Source: Iamia sp038233335
Lineage (GTDB): Bacteria; Actinomycetota; Acidimicrobiia; Acidimicrobiales; Iamiaceae
DNA length: 25,278 nt
Direction: 5' to 3'
Assembly: GCA_038233335.1 (NCBI GenBank)
Contig: JBBSME010000034.1
Location: 1 to 25,278 of the forward strand
The notes below the pieces were generated by a model. That model was given only the letters and a program-made list of their open reading frames with translations, made no database searches and had not been told where the DNA came from. Below are positions 7,801 through 15,236 of the stretch, in pieces (positions within the stretch are counted from its first letter, which is position 1; each line of letters begins with the position of its first letter). Made by a program: the position numbers and the translations under genes.

Positions 7801-8936
7801 GCCCGGACCAGGGTGAGCACCCGGACCCGCACGCCGAGCAGCACGAGGGTGCTCCTCCCGCGGACCTGCCGGTCCGGCCCGCGAGCGAGCCGCGCTCGCT
7901 GCGCTACCACGACCTGGCCGGCGCCCGTCCGCAGCCGGCCGGTCGGGTGCTGGCCATCGGGGTCCTGGCCCTGGTCCTCGCTGCGCTGCTCAACGCCGAC
8001 GGCCTGGCCGAGCTGGCCACCCGCCAGCCGGTGGGCTGGAAGCGTGACGTCGCGCGCGCCGCGGTGGTCCCGTTCTGCGCCGTCGCCCGGGTCGCCCACC
8101 TGCGCGACGCCCGGGAGGCCCTGCGGGACGCGGCCGACAAGTCCACCACCCCGTGCAACGAGGACAGCTCGGGATCGGACTCCTTCGTGGCCCCGGCGAC
8201 GCCGTCCACCACCCCGGCCGAGGCCGAGGGGCCGGCCATCGCCCAGCGCAGTCCCACCGCGGCCGACCCCCTGCGGGTGTGGCTCGGCGGTGACTCCATG
8301 ACCATCGAGCTGGCCGACGCCGTGGAACAGGCCGTGGTCGAGCGGCCCGAGATCTCCCTCCAGACCCGTCCGGAGGTCAGCTCCGGCCTCACCCGGCCGG
8401 ACTTCTTCGACTGGCCCGAGCACTTCACCGACGAGGTCCTCCCGACCGATCCCGAGGCGATCGTCGTGATGTTCGGGGCCAACGATCCCCAGGGGATGGA
8501 GCTCGACGGCGAGCCGGTCCAACCCTCGTCGACGCGGTGGCAGGACGAGTACCGCCGACGGGTGGCCATCCTCATGGACCAGCTCCGAGGCGACGGGCGG
8601 CTGGTCCTCTGGGTGGGTCAGCCCCGCATGCGCGACGACGGGTTCGATCGGCGCATGGCCGTGCTGGACGAGATCTACGCCGAGGAGGCCGAGGCCCGAC
8701 CGTGGGTCCGCTTCCTCGACAGCCGACCGGTGCTGAGCCCGTCGGCCGACGACTTCCAGTCCGCGGTCGACGGCACGTCGCTCCGCCAGGGCGACGGCAT
8801 CCACCTGGACCGGGCCGGGGCCGACCGCCTGGCCGAGGCCGTGGTGGCCGCGATCGAGGACGAGGTCGTCTCCGGGGAGCCGTCGGCCGGCGATCCGCCG
8901 GGTGGCGATCCACCGGGTGGCGATCCGCCGGGCTGA
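7797..8936 (+). CDS. membrane-anchored SGNH/DUF459-type hydrolase
   Basis: A 379-residue protein with a cytoplasmic N-terminal tail rich in Asp, His and Pro, one transmembrane helix at about residues 48-66, an external linker and an SGNH domain. Catalytic blocks are GGDSM with S167, FGANDP with N229, and DGIHLDRAG with D333 and H336. Such proteins are the extracytoplasmic partners of MBOAT acyltransferases in glycan acetylation (compare PatB and AlgJ/AlgX), either transferring or removing acetyl groups. The GTG start overlaps the GH5 stop by four bases and is preceded by GGAGG at 7788-7792, so it belongs to the same operon. The C-terminus ends in three GGDPPG-like repeats. Whether it works as an esterase or a transferase cannot be told from sequence. 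Confidence 0.82.
   Translation: MSPDQGEHPDPHAEQHEGAPPADLPVRPASEPRSLRYHDLAGARPQPAGRVLAIGVLALVLAALLNADGLAELATRQPVGWKRDVARAAVVPFCAVARVAHLRDAREALRDAADKSTTPCNEDSSGSDSFVAPATPSTTPAEAEGPAIAQRSPTAADPLRVWLGGDSMTIELADAVEQAVVERPEISLQTRPEVSSGLTRPDFFDWPEHFTDEVLPTDPEAIVVMFGANDPQGMELDGEPVQPSSTRWQDEYRRRVAILMDQLRGDGRLVLWVGQPRMRDDGFDRRMAVLDEIYAEEAEARPWVRFLDSRPVLSPSADDFQSAVDGTSLRQGDGIHLDRAGADRLAEAVVAAIEDEVVSGEPSAGDPPGGDPPGGDPPG
8889..8933 (+). repeat. three tandem 15-base repeats (GDPPG coding)
   Basis: Three back-to-back copies of GGCGATCCGCCGGGT differ at one or two bases and encode the extreme C-terminus of the SGNH protein just before its stop codon. The copy number is likely to vary between strains through slippage. 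The encoded tail is flexible and Pro/Gly-rich. Confidence 0.85.
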
Positions 8937-8975
8937 CCCCTCCCGAGGGTGGCCGATCCCCACGCGCGGTCCCGG

Positions 8976-8981
8976 TAGGGT
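8976..8981 (+). promoter_or_regulatory. -10 box (TAGGGT) before the prepilin peptidase
   Basis: TAGGGT ends eight bases before the GTG at 8990 and fits the leaderless pattern seen elsewhere in the window. It lies in the 53-base gap after the SGNH gene, so the prepilin peptidase/aro block may have its own promoter. No Shine-Dalgarno is present before the GTG. Confidence 0.45.
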
Positions 8982-8989
8982 CCCGACCC

Positions 8990-9796
8990 GTGGTCGAGGC
9001 GGTGCAGCTGGTCTTTCTGGGCCTGGCCGGTCTGGCCGTGGGGTCCTTCCTCAACGTGGTCATCGTGCGCATGCCCGAGGAGCTCGCCCTGCTCCACCCT
9101 CCGTCGCGGTGCCCGCAGTGCGAGACGGAGATCCGCCCGTCGGACAACATCCCCGTGCTGTCGTACGTGCTGCTGCGGGGTCGGTGCCGCTCGTGCCGGG
9201 AACCGATCCCCCTCGGGTACCCCCTGGTCGAGGTGGCCAACGCCGCGCTGTGGGTCGCCGCCGCGCTGCGGTTCGGGTTCACCTGGGCCCTGATCCCCTT
9301 CCTCCTGCTGTTCTCCACCCTGCTGGCCCAGTCGGTCATCGACCTCGAGCTGTACCGACTGCTGGACAAGATCACCTTCCCGGTGGTGGGCGCGTCGACG
9401 GTGCTCATCGCAGCCGTGTCGCTGATCGAGGGGGAGCCCGGCCGGATCGTCTACGCCCTGGCCGGAGCGGCCGGGTACTTCGTGTTCCTCTTCATCCCCG
9501 CCTTCCTCTACCCCAAGGGGATGGGGCTGGGCGATGTGAAGCTGGCCCTGCTCATGGGGCTCTTCCTGGGGTGGGTCAACCCACTGCTGTGCCTCTACGC
9601 CCTCATCGGTGCCAGCCTCCTGGGCCTGGTGGCCGGGCTCATCCTCTTCGTCGCCCGCGGGCGCAAGAGCGCGGAGTTCCCGTTCGGGCCTTGGCTGGCC
9701 CTCGGCTGCGTCCTGGTCCTGCTGTTCAGCGGCCCCATCCTGGACTTCTACGACACCTCCCCACCCGATTTCCTGGCCCTGGTGGCCCTGCGGTGA
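8990..9796 (+). CDS. prepilin peptidase (A24 family, leader peptidase/N-methyltransferase)
   Basis: A 268-residue polytopic membrane enzyme that cleaves the leader of type IV prepilin-like proteins and usually methylates the new N-terminus. The N-terminal helix contains GSFLNVVIVR; a zinc-binding loop has C41, C44, C66 and C69 (CPQC and CRSC); the catalytic aspartates are D118 (VIDLE) and D182 in the GLGDVK motif. Length and order match bifunctional PilD-type enzymes. The GTG at 8990 is chosen because it lies just before the first hydrophobic helix and eight bases after a -10 box; the open frame back to 8537 overlaps the SGNH gene. Its position just before aroC recurs in other actinobacteria. 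No pilin gene is in view. Confidence 0.9.
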   Translation: MVEAVQLVFLGLAGLAVGSFLNVVIVRMPEELALLHPPSRCPQCETEIRPSDNIPVLSYVLLRGRCRSCREPIPLGYPLVEVANAALWVAAALRFGFTWALIPFLLLFSTLLAQSVIDLELYRLLDKITFPVVGASTVLIAAVSLIEGEPGRIVYALAGAAGYFVFLFIPAFLYPKGMGLGDVKLALLMGLFLGWVNPLLCLYALIGASLLGLVAGLILFVARGRKSAEFPFGPWLALGCVLVLLFSGPILDFYDTSPPDFLALVALR

Positions 9797-9852
9797 CCCC
9801 GCGACCCGCCCCGGAGCCCCTGATGGGGTCGGGGCCGGCGGGAGGCAGGCGA

Positions 9853-9858
9853 TAGGTT
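9853..9858 (+). promoter_or_regulatory. -10 box (TAGGTT) for leaderless aroC operon
   Basis: TAGGTT ends exactly seven bases before the aroC GTG. The same hexamer with the same spacing precedes the minus-strand membrane protein at 19742. There is no well-placed Shine-Dalgarno, which supports a leaderless start for the aroC-aroK-aroB-aroQ block. Confidence 0.55.
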
Positions 9859-9865
9859 CGCCGGC

Positions 9866-11053
9866 GTGCTGCGCTACCTCACCGCCGGCGAGTCCCACGG
9901 GCGCGCCCTCGTCGTCATCGTCGAGGGGCTGCCGGCCGGGCTCGAGGTGGCGGTGGCCGACATCCAGTCCGAGCTGGCCCGTCGTCGCCTGGGCTACGGG
10001 CGCGGCCCGCGCATGCGCTTCGAGGTCGACGAGGTGACGATCGTCAGCGGCGTGCGCCACGGCCGCACCCTCGGCTCCCCGGTCGCGGTCGAGGTCACCA
10101 ACACCGAGTGGGACCGCAACCCCGACAAGTGGCAGAAGGAGATGTCGGTGGCGGCCGAGGACGGCCCCACCCAGGCGCCGCTCACCCAGCCCCGTCCAGG
10201 CCACGCCGACCTGGCCGGCATGCAGAAGTACGACTTCGTCGACTCCCGCGACGTCCTGGAGCGGGCTTCGGCCCGGGAGACGGCGGCCCGGGTGGTCGCC
10301 GGCACCCTGGCCAAGCTGTGGCTGACCACCCTCGGCATCGACGTGCTGTCCCACGTCGTCCGCATGGGTGCCGCCGTCGCCCCGGCCGGTCCGCCGCCGG
10401 CGATGGCCGACCTGGAGCGGATCGACGCCGACGAGGTCCGCTGCCTCGACCCCGATGCGTCCGCAGCCATGGTGACCGAGATCAAGGAGGCGGCCAAGGA
10501 CGGGGACTCGCTCGGCGGCGTGGTCGAGGTGGTCGCCCACGGCGTCCCCGTCGGCCTGGGCAGCCACGTCCACTGGGACCGCAAGCTGGACTCCCGCCTG
10601 GCGGCCGCGCTGATGAGCATCCAGGCGGTCAAGGCGGTCGAGGTCGGCGACGGCTGGGAGGTGGCTGGCCGACGGGGGAGTGCGGCCCACGACCCCATCA
10701 CCTGGGACGCGGAGGCCGGTGACTACCGCCGGACCAGCTTCCACGCCGGCGGGGTGGAGGGCGGGATGTCGACGGGCGAGCCGCTGATCGCCCGGGTCGG
10801 CATGAAGCCCCTGGCGTCGCTCAACCGCCCGGTGCTGGGCACCGTCGACGTCCTCACCAAGGAGGAGACGGTCTCGTTCAAGGAGCGCACCGACGTCACC
10901 GCGGTGCCGGCCATGGGCGTCGTGGCCGAGACCATGGTCGCCCTGACCCTGGCCGACGAGGTGGCCCGGAAGTTCGGCGGCGACACCGTGGCCGAGACCC
11001 GCCGCAACCTCGACTCCTACGTGGCGGCCCTGCGGGAGGGTCCCCTTGGCTGA
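9866..11053 (+). CDS. aroC: chorismate synthase
   Basis: A 395-residue enzyme of normal length that converts 5-enolpyruvylshikimate-3-phosphate to chorismate with reduced FMN, the last shikimate-pathway step. Signature stretches are AGESHGRA at residues 7-14, RPGHADLAG, SARETAARVVAG and the later GGVEGGMSTG. The GTG start at 9866 gives the family's usual beginning (LRYLTAGESHG) and lies seven bases after a -10 box. Its last eight bases overlap aroK. The protein is cytoplasmic and is the first of four consecutive shikimate genes, with a prepilin peptidase upstream. Confidence 0.97.
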   Translation: MLRYLTAGESHGRALVVIVEGLPAGLEVAVADIQSELARRRLGYGRGPRMRFEVDEVTIVSGVRHGRTLGSPVAVEVTNTEWDRNPDKWQKEMSVAAEDGPTQAPLTQPRPGHADLAGMQKYDFVDSRDVLERASARETAARVVAGTLAKLWLTTLGIDVLSHVVRMGAAVAPAGPPPAMADLERIDADEVRCLDPDASAAMVTEIKEAAKDGDSLGGVVEVVAHGVPVGLGSHVHWDRKLDSRLAAALMSIQAVKAVEVGDGWEVAGRRGSAAHDPITWDAEAGDYRRTSFHAGGVEGGMSTGEPLIARVGMKPLASLNRPVLGTVDVLTKEETVSFKERTDVTAVPAMGVVAETMVALTLADEVARKFGGDTVAETRRNLDSYVAALREGPLG

Positions 11054-11657
11054 GTGGCCGCCCCCGAGCGAGGCCGCCCCGCTGCGACCCATCGTCCTGG
11101 TGGGCCTCACCGGGTCGGGCAAGAGCACGGTAGGTCGGCGGATGGCCACGCGCCTGGAGCGGCCCTTCATCGATGTCGACGACGAGCTGGTCCGCCGGTC
11201 GGGGCGCACGATCCGCGAGTGGTTCGCCGAAGACGGTGAGGCCGGGTTCCGCGTGGCCGAGGCCGACCTCGTCGCTGATCTCGTCGCCGCACCGGGACCG
11301 GCGGTCATCGCCGCCGGCGGTGGCGCGGTCGTCACCGCCGCCACGCGCGACCTGCTGGCCGAGCGGGCCTTGGTGGTCTGGCTGCGAGCCGGGGTTCCCT
11401 TCCTCCTGTCCCGCCTCTCGCGCAAGGGGCACCGCCCGCTGCTCGACGACGACCCCGAGGCGACGCTGACCCGCATGGCCGAGGAGCGATCGCCCCTCTA
11501 CCAGGAGGTGGCCGACATCGTGGTCGACGTGGAACCGTTCCACCGCGACCACGACAAGCCCAAGCGGGCCGCCGCGGTCCGCATCATCGAGCTGGTCGGA
11601 TCGGCCGAGGCGGCCCTGGCCCTGACCGCCGACGACGCGGAGGGGGACCGGTCGTGA
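11046..11657 (+). CDS. aroK: shikimate kinase
   Basis: A 203-residue NMP-kinase-fold enzyme phosphorylating shikimate at the 3-hydroxyl. Walker A GLTGSGKST is at residues 20-28; DVDDELVRRSG supplies the shikimate-binding aspartate, AAGGGAV is the substrate-binding glycine loop, and KGHRPLL is the lid with its arginine. It starts with TTG at 11046, inside the end of aroC, with GGGAGGG at 11034-11040 as Shine-Dalgarno. The C-terminus is about 20-30 residues longer than compact AroK enzymes, ending in an acidic tail (DDAEGDRS). The stop overlaps the aroB start by four bases, so translation is coupled. Confidence 0.94.
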   Translation: MAEWPPPSEAAPLRPIVLVGLTGSGKSTVGRRMATRLERPFIDVDDELVRRSGRTIREWFAEDGEAGFRVAEADLVADLVAAPGPAVIAAGGGAVVTAATRDLLAERALVVWLRAGVPFLLSRLSRKGHRPLLDDDPEATLTRMAEERSPLYQEVADIVVDVEPFHRDHDKPKRAAAVRIIELVGSAEAALALTADDAEGDRS

Positions 11658-12658
11658 TCCACCTGGAGGTGCCGCTGGGCGACCGGTCCTACCCGGTCCT
11701 GGTCGGCTCGGGCGCCCGCCACCGGCTGCTGGAGGTGCTCCCGGTCGGGGTGCGCCGGGCCGCCATCGTCACCCAGCCCGGCATCGGCTGGGAGGTCGAT
11801 CCCGGCGTGGAGAGCCGGGTGTTCCCGATCGGTGACGGCGAGGACGCCAAGCACCTGGGCACCGTCGAGGACCTGTGCCGTGACCTGGCCCGGTGGGGGG
11901 CGACCCGGGCCGACGTGATCGTCGCCGTCGGCGGTGGGGTGGTCACCGACGTGGCCGGGTTCGTGGCCTCGGTGTACCACCGGGGGCTCCCCGTGGTGCA
12001 CGTCCCCACCAGCCTCCTCGGCCAGGTCGATGCAGCCATCGGTGGCAAGACCGGCGTGAACCTGCCCGAGGGCAAGAACCTGGTCGGCACCTACTGGCAG
12101 CCGTCGGCGGTGCTGTGCGACACCGAGACCCTCACCACCCTGCCCCCGCGCGAGCAGCGGTCCGGGCGGGGAGAGATGGCCAAGTACGCCTTCCTCGGCG
12201 TCGACGACCTGCCCGACCTCCCCCTCGACGAGGCCGTGGCCGCCTGCGTGCGCTGCAAGGCCGAGGTCGTCGCCTCCGACGAGCGCGAGGGCGGGCGGCG
12301 GGCCATCCTGAACTATGGCCACACCCTGGCCCACGCCCTCGAGACCGAGGGCGGCTACGACCTCCGCCACGGCGAGGCGGTGGCCATCGGGCTGATCTAC
12401 GCGGCCGAGGTGGCCCGACGGCTGGGGCGGATCGACGCCGACCGGGTGGCCGAGCACCGCAAGGTGGTGGCCGGCTACGACCTGCCCCTCTCCCTCCCCG
12501 CCGGACGCGACCCCGAGGCCCTGGTCGACCTGTTCGCCCGGGACAAGAAGGCGGTCACCGGCACGACGTTCGTCCTCGACGGTCCCAGTGGCGTCGAGCC
12601 GGTGGCCGTGGACGATCGCGCCCTGCTCCTCGATGCCCTGGAGGCACTCCGTGGCTGA
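11654..12658 (+). CDS. aroB: 3-dehydroquinate synthase
   Basis: A 334-residue NAD- and metal-dependent enzyme converting DAHP to 3-dehydroquinate, the second shikimate-pathway step. GGGVVTDVAGFVAS (from about residue 93) and PTSLLGQVDAAIGGKTGVN (118-136) are the dinucleotide- and substrate-binding hallmarks; GEMAKYAFLG, NYGHTLAHALE and RHGEAVAIG carry the metal-binding Glu and His residues. The GTG start overlaps the aroK stop (GTGA) and follows a GGAGGGGG Shine-Dalgarno. The length is slightly short of the usual 340-360, from a compact N-terminus. The last eight bases overlap aroQ. Confidence 0.95.
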   Translation: MIHLEVPLGDRSYPVLVGSGARHRLLEVLPVGVRRAAIVTQPGIGWEVDPGVESRVFPIGDGEDAKHLGTVEDLCRDLARWGATRADVIVAVGGGVVTDVAGFVASVYHRGLPVVHVPTSLLGQVDAAIGGKTGVNLPEGKNLVGTYWQPSAVLCDTETLTTLPPREQRSGRGEMAKYAFLGVDDLPDLPLDEAVAACVRCKAEVVASDEREGGRRAILNYGHTLAHALETEGGYDLRHGEAVAIGLIYAAEVARRLGRIDADRVAEHRKVVAGYDLPLSLPAGRDPEALVDLFARDKKAVTGTTFVLDGPSGVEPVAVDDRALLLDALEALRG

Positions 12659-13106
12659 TCCCATCATCTTGCTCCTGTCGGGGCCCAACCTTGACCTGTT
12701 GGGGGAGCGCCAGCCTGAGGTCTACGGCACCGCCACCCTCGACGACCACGTGGCCACCGCGACCGCCGAGGCCGCCCGCCACGACCTGGCCGTCGAGCAC
12801 CTCCAGTCCAACCACGAGGGAGATCTGGTCGAGGCCGTCCACGGCGCCCGGGGCCGCTGCGCGGCCATCGTCGTCAACGCCGGCGCCCTCACCCACTACG
12901 GCTGGTCCCTCCACGATGCCCTGGCCACCTTCGAGGGGCCGGTCGTGGAGCTGCACATCTCGAACCCGGGCGGACGGGAGCCGTGGCGCCACACCTCGGT
13001 GATCGCGCCGGTGGCGTCCGGGACGGTCGCCGGCTTCGGCGGCGACGGCTACCGCCTCGCCCTCGATGCCGCCGCCCACCTGCTGGGCCGATCGGCGGCC
13101 CGATGA
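12651..13106 (+). CDS. aroQ: type II 3-dehydroquinate dehydratase
   Basis: A 151-residue enzyme, normal for type II DHQases, that dehydrates 3-dehydroquinate to 3-dehydroshikimate, usually as a dodecamer. SGPNLDLLGERQPEVYG holds R20 and the catalytic Y25; N76 in VVNAGALTHY, H102 in ELHISN and R113 in REPWRH complete the active site. The GTG at 12651 lies inside the end of aroB, six bases after GGAGG (12640-12644); the longer frame back to 12588 overlaps aroB without support. The stop overlaps the following peptidase gene by four bases. Together with aroC, aroK and aroB it gives four of the seven common steps to chorismate. Confidence 0.95.
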   Translation: MADPIILLLSGPNLDLLGERQPEVYGTATLDDHVATATAEAARHDLAVEHLQSNHEGDLVEAVHGARGRCAAIVVNAGALTHYGWSLHDALATFEGPVVELHISNPGGREPWRHTSVIAPVASGTVAGFGGDGYRLALDAAAHLLGRSAAR

Positions 13107-14227
13107 CCGTCGTGGGCGCGTCGCTCCCGGACATGGACATCGCCGGACGGGCCGATCGGGTGCGGGCCGGGTTGGCTGAGGCCGAGGCCGATGCCCTGCT
13201 GGTCACCGACCTCACCAACGTCCGTTACCTCACCGGATTCACCGGGTCGGCCGGTCGGCTGCTCCTGACCGCCGGGCACATGCTCCTCGTCACCGACGGG
13301 CGCTACGCGACGCAGGCGCCGGAGCAGGTGGCGTCGGCGGGCGTCGACGCCGCCGTCGAGGTGGGCCGCACCCTGGCCGCCCAAGACGAGGCCCTGGCCG
13401 GGGCCGTCCCCGCCGGTGCTCGCCTGGGGCTGGAGGCGGACTCGGTCACCTGGTCGGCCCAGCGCCGCTACGCCCGGGCTCCCTGGTCCCACGGGCTGGT
13501 CGCGACCGAGGGCATCGTGGAGGCGGCCCGGATGGTGAAGGACGAGGGCGAGGTGGCCCGGCTGGCCCGGGCCGCAGCCATCGCCGATGCCGCCCTGGCC
13601 GAGGTGGCACCCACCCTGGTCGAGAGGCCGACCGAGGCCGAGGTCGGCCTGGCCCTGGACACCGCCATGCGCCGCCTCGGCGCCGAGGGCGTCAGCTTCG
13701 AGACGATCGTGGCCTCGGGGCCCAATGGCGCCCGCCCCCACCACCGCCCCGACGACCGCACCATCATCGAGGGCGATCTGGTGGTCATCGACTTCGGCGC
13801 GCTGGTCGAGGGCTACCACTCCGACATGACCCGCACCTTCCTGGTCGGCGAGGGCACCGAGACCCAGCGCCGCATGTTCGAGGTCGTCCGGACGGCCCAG
13901 GCCCGCGGGGTGCAAGCCGTCCGGGGGGGTGTGGCCGCGTCCGACGTCGACGCCGCCTGCCGAGAGGTGATCGCCGATGCCGGATGGGGCGACGCCTTCG
14001 GCCACGGCACCGGTCACGGCGTGGGGCTCGTCATCCACGAGGGCCCGCGGGTGGCCACCACCTCGACCGCTATGCTCGCCCCCGGTCACGTCGTCACCGT
14101 CGAGCCCGGGGTCTACCTCTCGGAGCACGGCGGGGTCCGCATCGAGGACACCGTCCTCGTCACCGACGAGGGGTGCCGCCCCCTCACCCTCGCCCCGAAG
14201 GCCCCTGCGCCGCCACCCGCCGCCTGA
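13103..14227 (+). CDS. pepQ: M24 metallopeptidase (Xaa-Pro dipeptidase/aminopeptidase P type)
   Basis: A 374-residue cytoplasmic peptidase with the two-domain pita-bread plan: an N-terminal creatinase-like domain (TDLTNVRYLTGFTGSAG) and a C-terminal catalytic domain. All five metal ligands are visible: D230 (VIDFGA), D241 (HSDMTRT), H305 (GHGTGHGVGL), E334 (VEPGVY) and E348 (RIEDT). It would release N-terminal residues before proline or split Xaa-Pro dipeptides; PepP and PepQ types cannot be told apart here. The ATG overlaps the aroQ stop (ATGA). The place between aroQ and efp is a common arrangement in Gram-positive bacteria. The C-terminal Ala/Pro tail is low complexity. Confidence 0.9.
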   Translation: MTVVGASLPDMDIAGRADRVRAGLAEAEADALLVTDLTNVRYLTGFTGSAGRLLLTAGHMLLVTDGRYATQAPEQVASAGVDAAVEVGRTLAAQDEALAGAVPAGARLGLEADSVTWSAQRRYARAPWSHGLVATEGIVEAARMVKDEGEVARLARAAAIADAALAEVAPTLVERPTEAEVGLALDTAMRRLGAEGVSFETIVASGPNGARPHHRPDDRTIIEGDLVVIDFGALVEGYHSDMTRTFLVGEGTETQRRMFEVVRTAQARGVQAVRGGVAASDVDAACREVIADAGWGDAFGHGTGHGVGLVIHEGPRVATTSTAMLAPGHVVTVEPGVYLSEHGGVRIEDTVLVTDEGCRPLTLAPKAPAPPPAA

Positions 14228-14253
14228 CCGGCGCGCCCGACCCAAGGAGCCCG

Positions 14254-14814
14254 ATGGCCCTCAACACCAGCGACATCAAGAACGGCATGGTCCTCGACCT
14301 CGACGGCAAGCTCATGCAGATCGTGGAGTTCCAGCACGTGAAGCCGGGCAAGGGCCCTGCGTTCGTCCGCACCAAGATCCGCAACGTGCGCACCGGGGCG
14401 GTGGTCGAGAAGACCTTCCGCGCCGGCGAGAAGATCGAGCGGGTCATGATCGACAAGCGCGAGATGCAGTACCTGTACCGCGACGGCGACGACTACGTCT
14501 TCATGGACAACACCACCTACGAGCAGATGCACGTGTCCAGCGCGGCCCTGGGCGACGCCGGCAGCTATCTGATCGAGGGCGCGGCCGCCGTCCTCCAGCT
14601 CAACGGGGACGAGATCGTGGGCACCGACCTCCCCGCCGCCGTCGAGCTGACCGTCTCCGACACCGAGCCGGGCATCCAGGGCGACCGCGTGTCCGGCGCG
14701 ACCAAGCCCGCCACCATGGAGACGGGTCTCACCGTGAACGTGCCCCTGTTCGTCAACGTTGGGGACCGCCTCAAGATCGACACCCGCGACGGTGAGTACA
14801 TCACCCGTGCCTGA
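14254..14814 (+). CDS. efp: elongation factor P
   Basis: A 186-residue three-domain factor that relieves ribosome stalling at polyproline stretches. The N-terminal KOW-like domain has a loop KPGKGPAF with the tip lysine at K33; the palindromic PGKGP loop (31-35) belongs to the EF-P group thought to work without lysine modification. The C-terminal OB domain ends in LKIDTRDGEYITRA, the usual finish. AAGGAG at 14244-14249 lies four bases before the ATG. The gap from the peptidase is only 26 bases and the last eight bases overlap nusB. Its importance here may be real: the two surface proteins encoded at 15237-19131 have long proline runs. Confidence 0.97.
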   Translation: MALNTSDIKNGMVLDLDGKLMQIVEFQHVKPGKGPAFVRTKIRNVRTGAVVEKTFRAGEKIERVMIDKREMQYLYRDGDDYVFMDNTTYEQMHVSSAALGDAGSYLIEGAAAVLQLNGDEIVGTDLPAAVELTVSDTEPGIQGDRVSGATKPATMETGLTVNVPLFVNVGDRLKIDTRDGEYITRA

Positions 14815-15232
14815 CCGCCCCGGCGGGGTCGGCTCCCGCCGCGAGGCCCGTGAGCGGGCCCTGGCCCTCCTGTACGAGGCCGAGACCAAGGACACCGACG
14901 GGCACGCGGTCCTCGCGGCCCAGCCCGTCGCGGTGGAGGACCACGCCGCCGACCTCGTCGGCGGCGTCGCCGCGCACCGCGAGGAGCTGGACGAGGTGAT
15001 CGGCCGTCACGCCCGCGGCTGGGCCGTGGCCCGCATGCCGGCCGTCGACCGCACGATCCTGCGCATGGCGACCTATGAGCTGCTCCACCGATCCGACGTC
15101 CCCCGCAACGTGGTCCTCAACGAGGCGGTAGAGCTGGCCAAGCGGTACTCCACCGAGGACTCGGGCCGCTACGTCAACGGCGTGCTGGCGGCGGTGGCCG
15201 TCGAGGCCGAGGGGTCGGCCCCGACGCCCTGA
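14807..15232 (+). CDS. nusB: transcription antitermination factor NusB
   Basis: A 141-residue all-helical RNA-binding protein that, with NusE/S10, binds boxA in rRNA leaders for antitermination. SRREARERALALLYEAE is the typical first helix; VPRNVVLNEAVELAKRYSTEDSGRYVNGVL is the conserved C-terminal signature region. The GTG at 14807 is taken as start because it overlaps the efp end by eight bases, like other junctions in this operon; the Shine-Dalgarno is weak (GGTGAG, rather far upstream). It ends the plus-strand block, and its stop is only four bases from the stop of the convergent gene at 15237, so no separate terminator fits between them. Confidence 0.94.
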   Translation: MPDRPGGVGSRREARERALALLYEAETKDTDGHAVLAAQPVAVEDHAADLVGGVAAHREELDEVIGRHARGWAVARMPAVDRTILRMATYELLHRSDVPRNVVLNEAVELAKRYSTEDSGRYVNGVLAAVAVEAEGSAPTP

Positions 15233-15236
15233 GCGG

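Noticed and set aside
8675..11476. 933-codon open frame on the minus strand
   Set aside because: It lies antisense to the prepilin peptidase, aroC and aroK, which have full family motifs. Long antisense frames are expected at this GC content because stop codons are rare; the protein is low-complexity and matches nothing I recognise.
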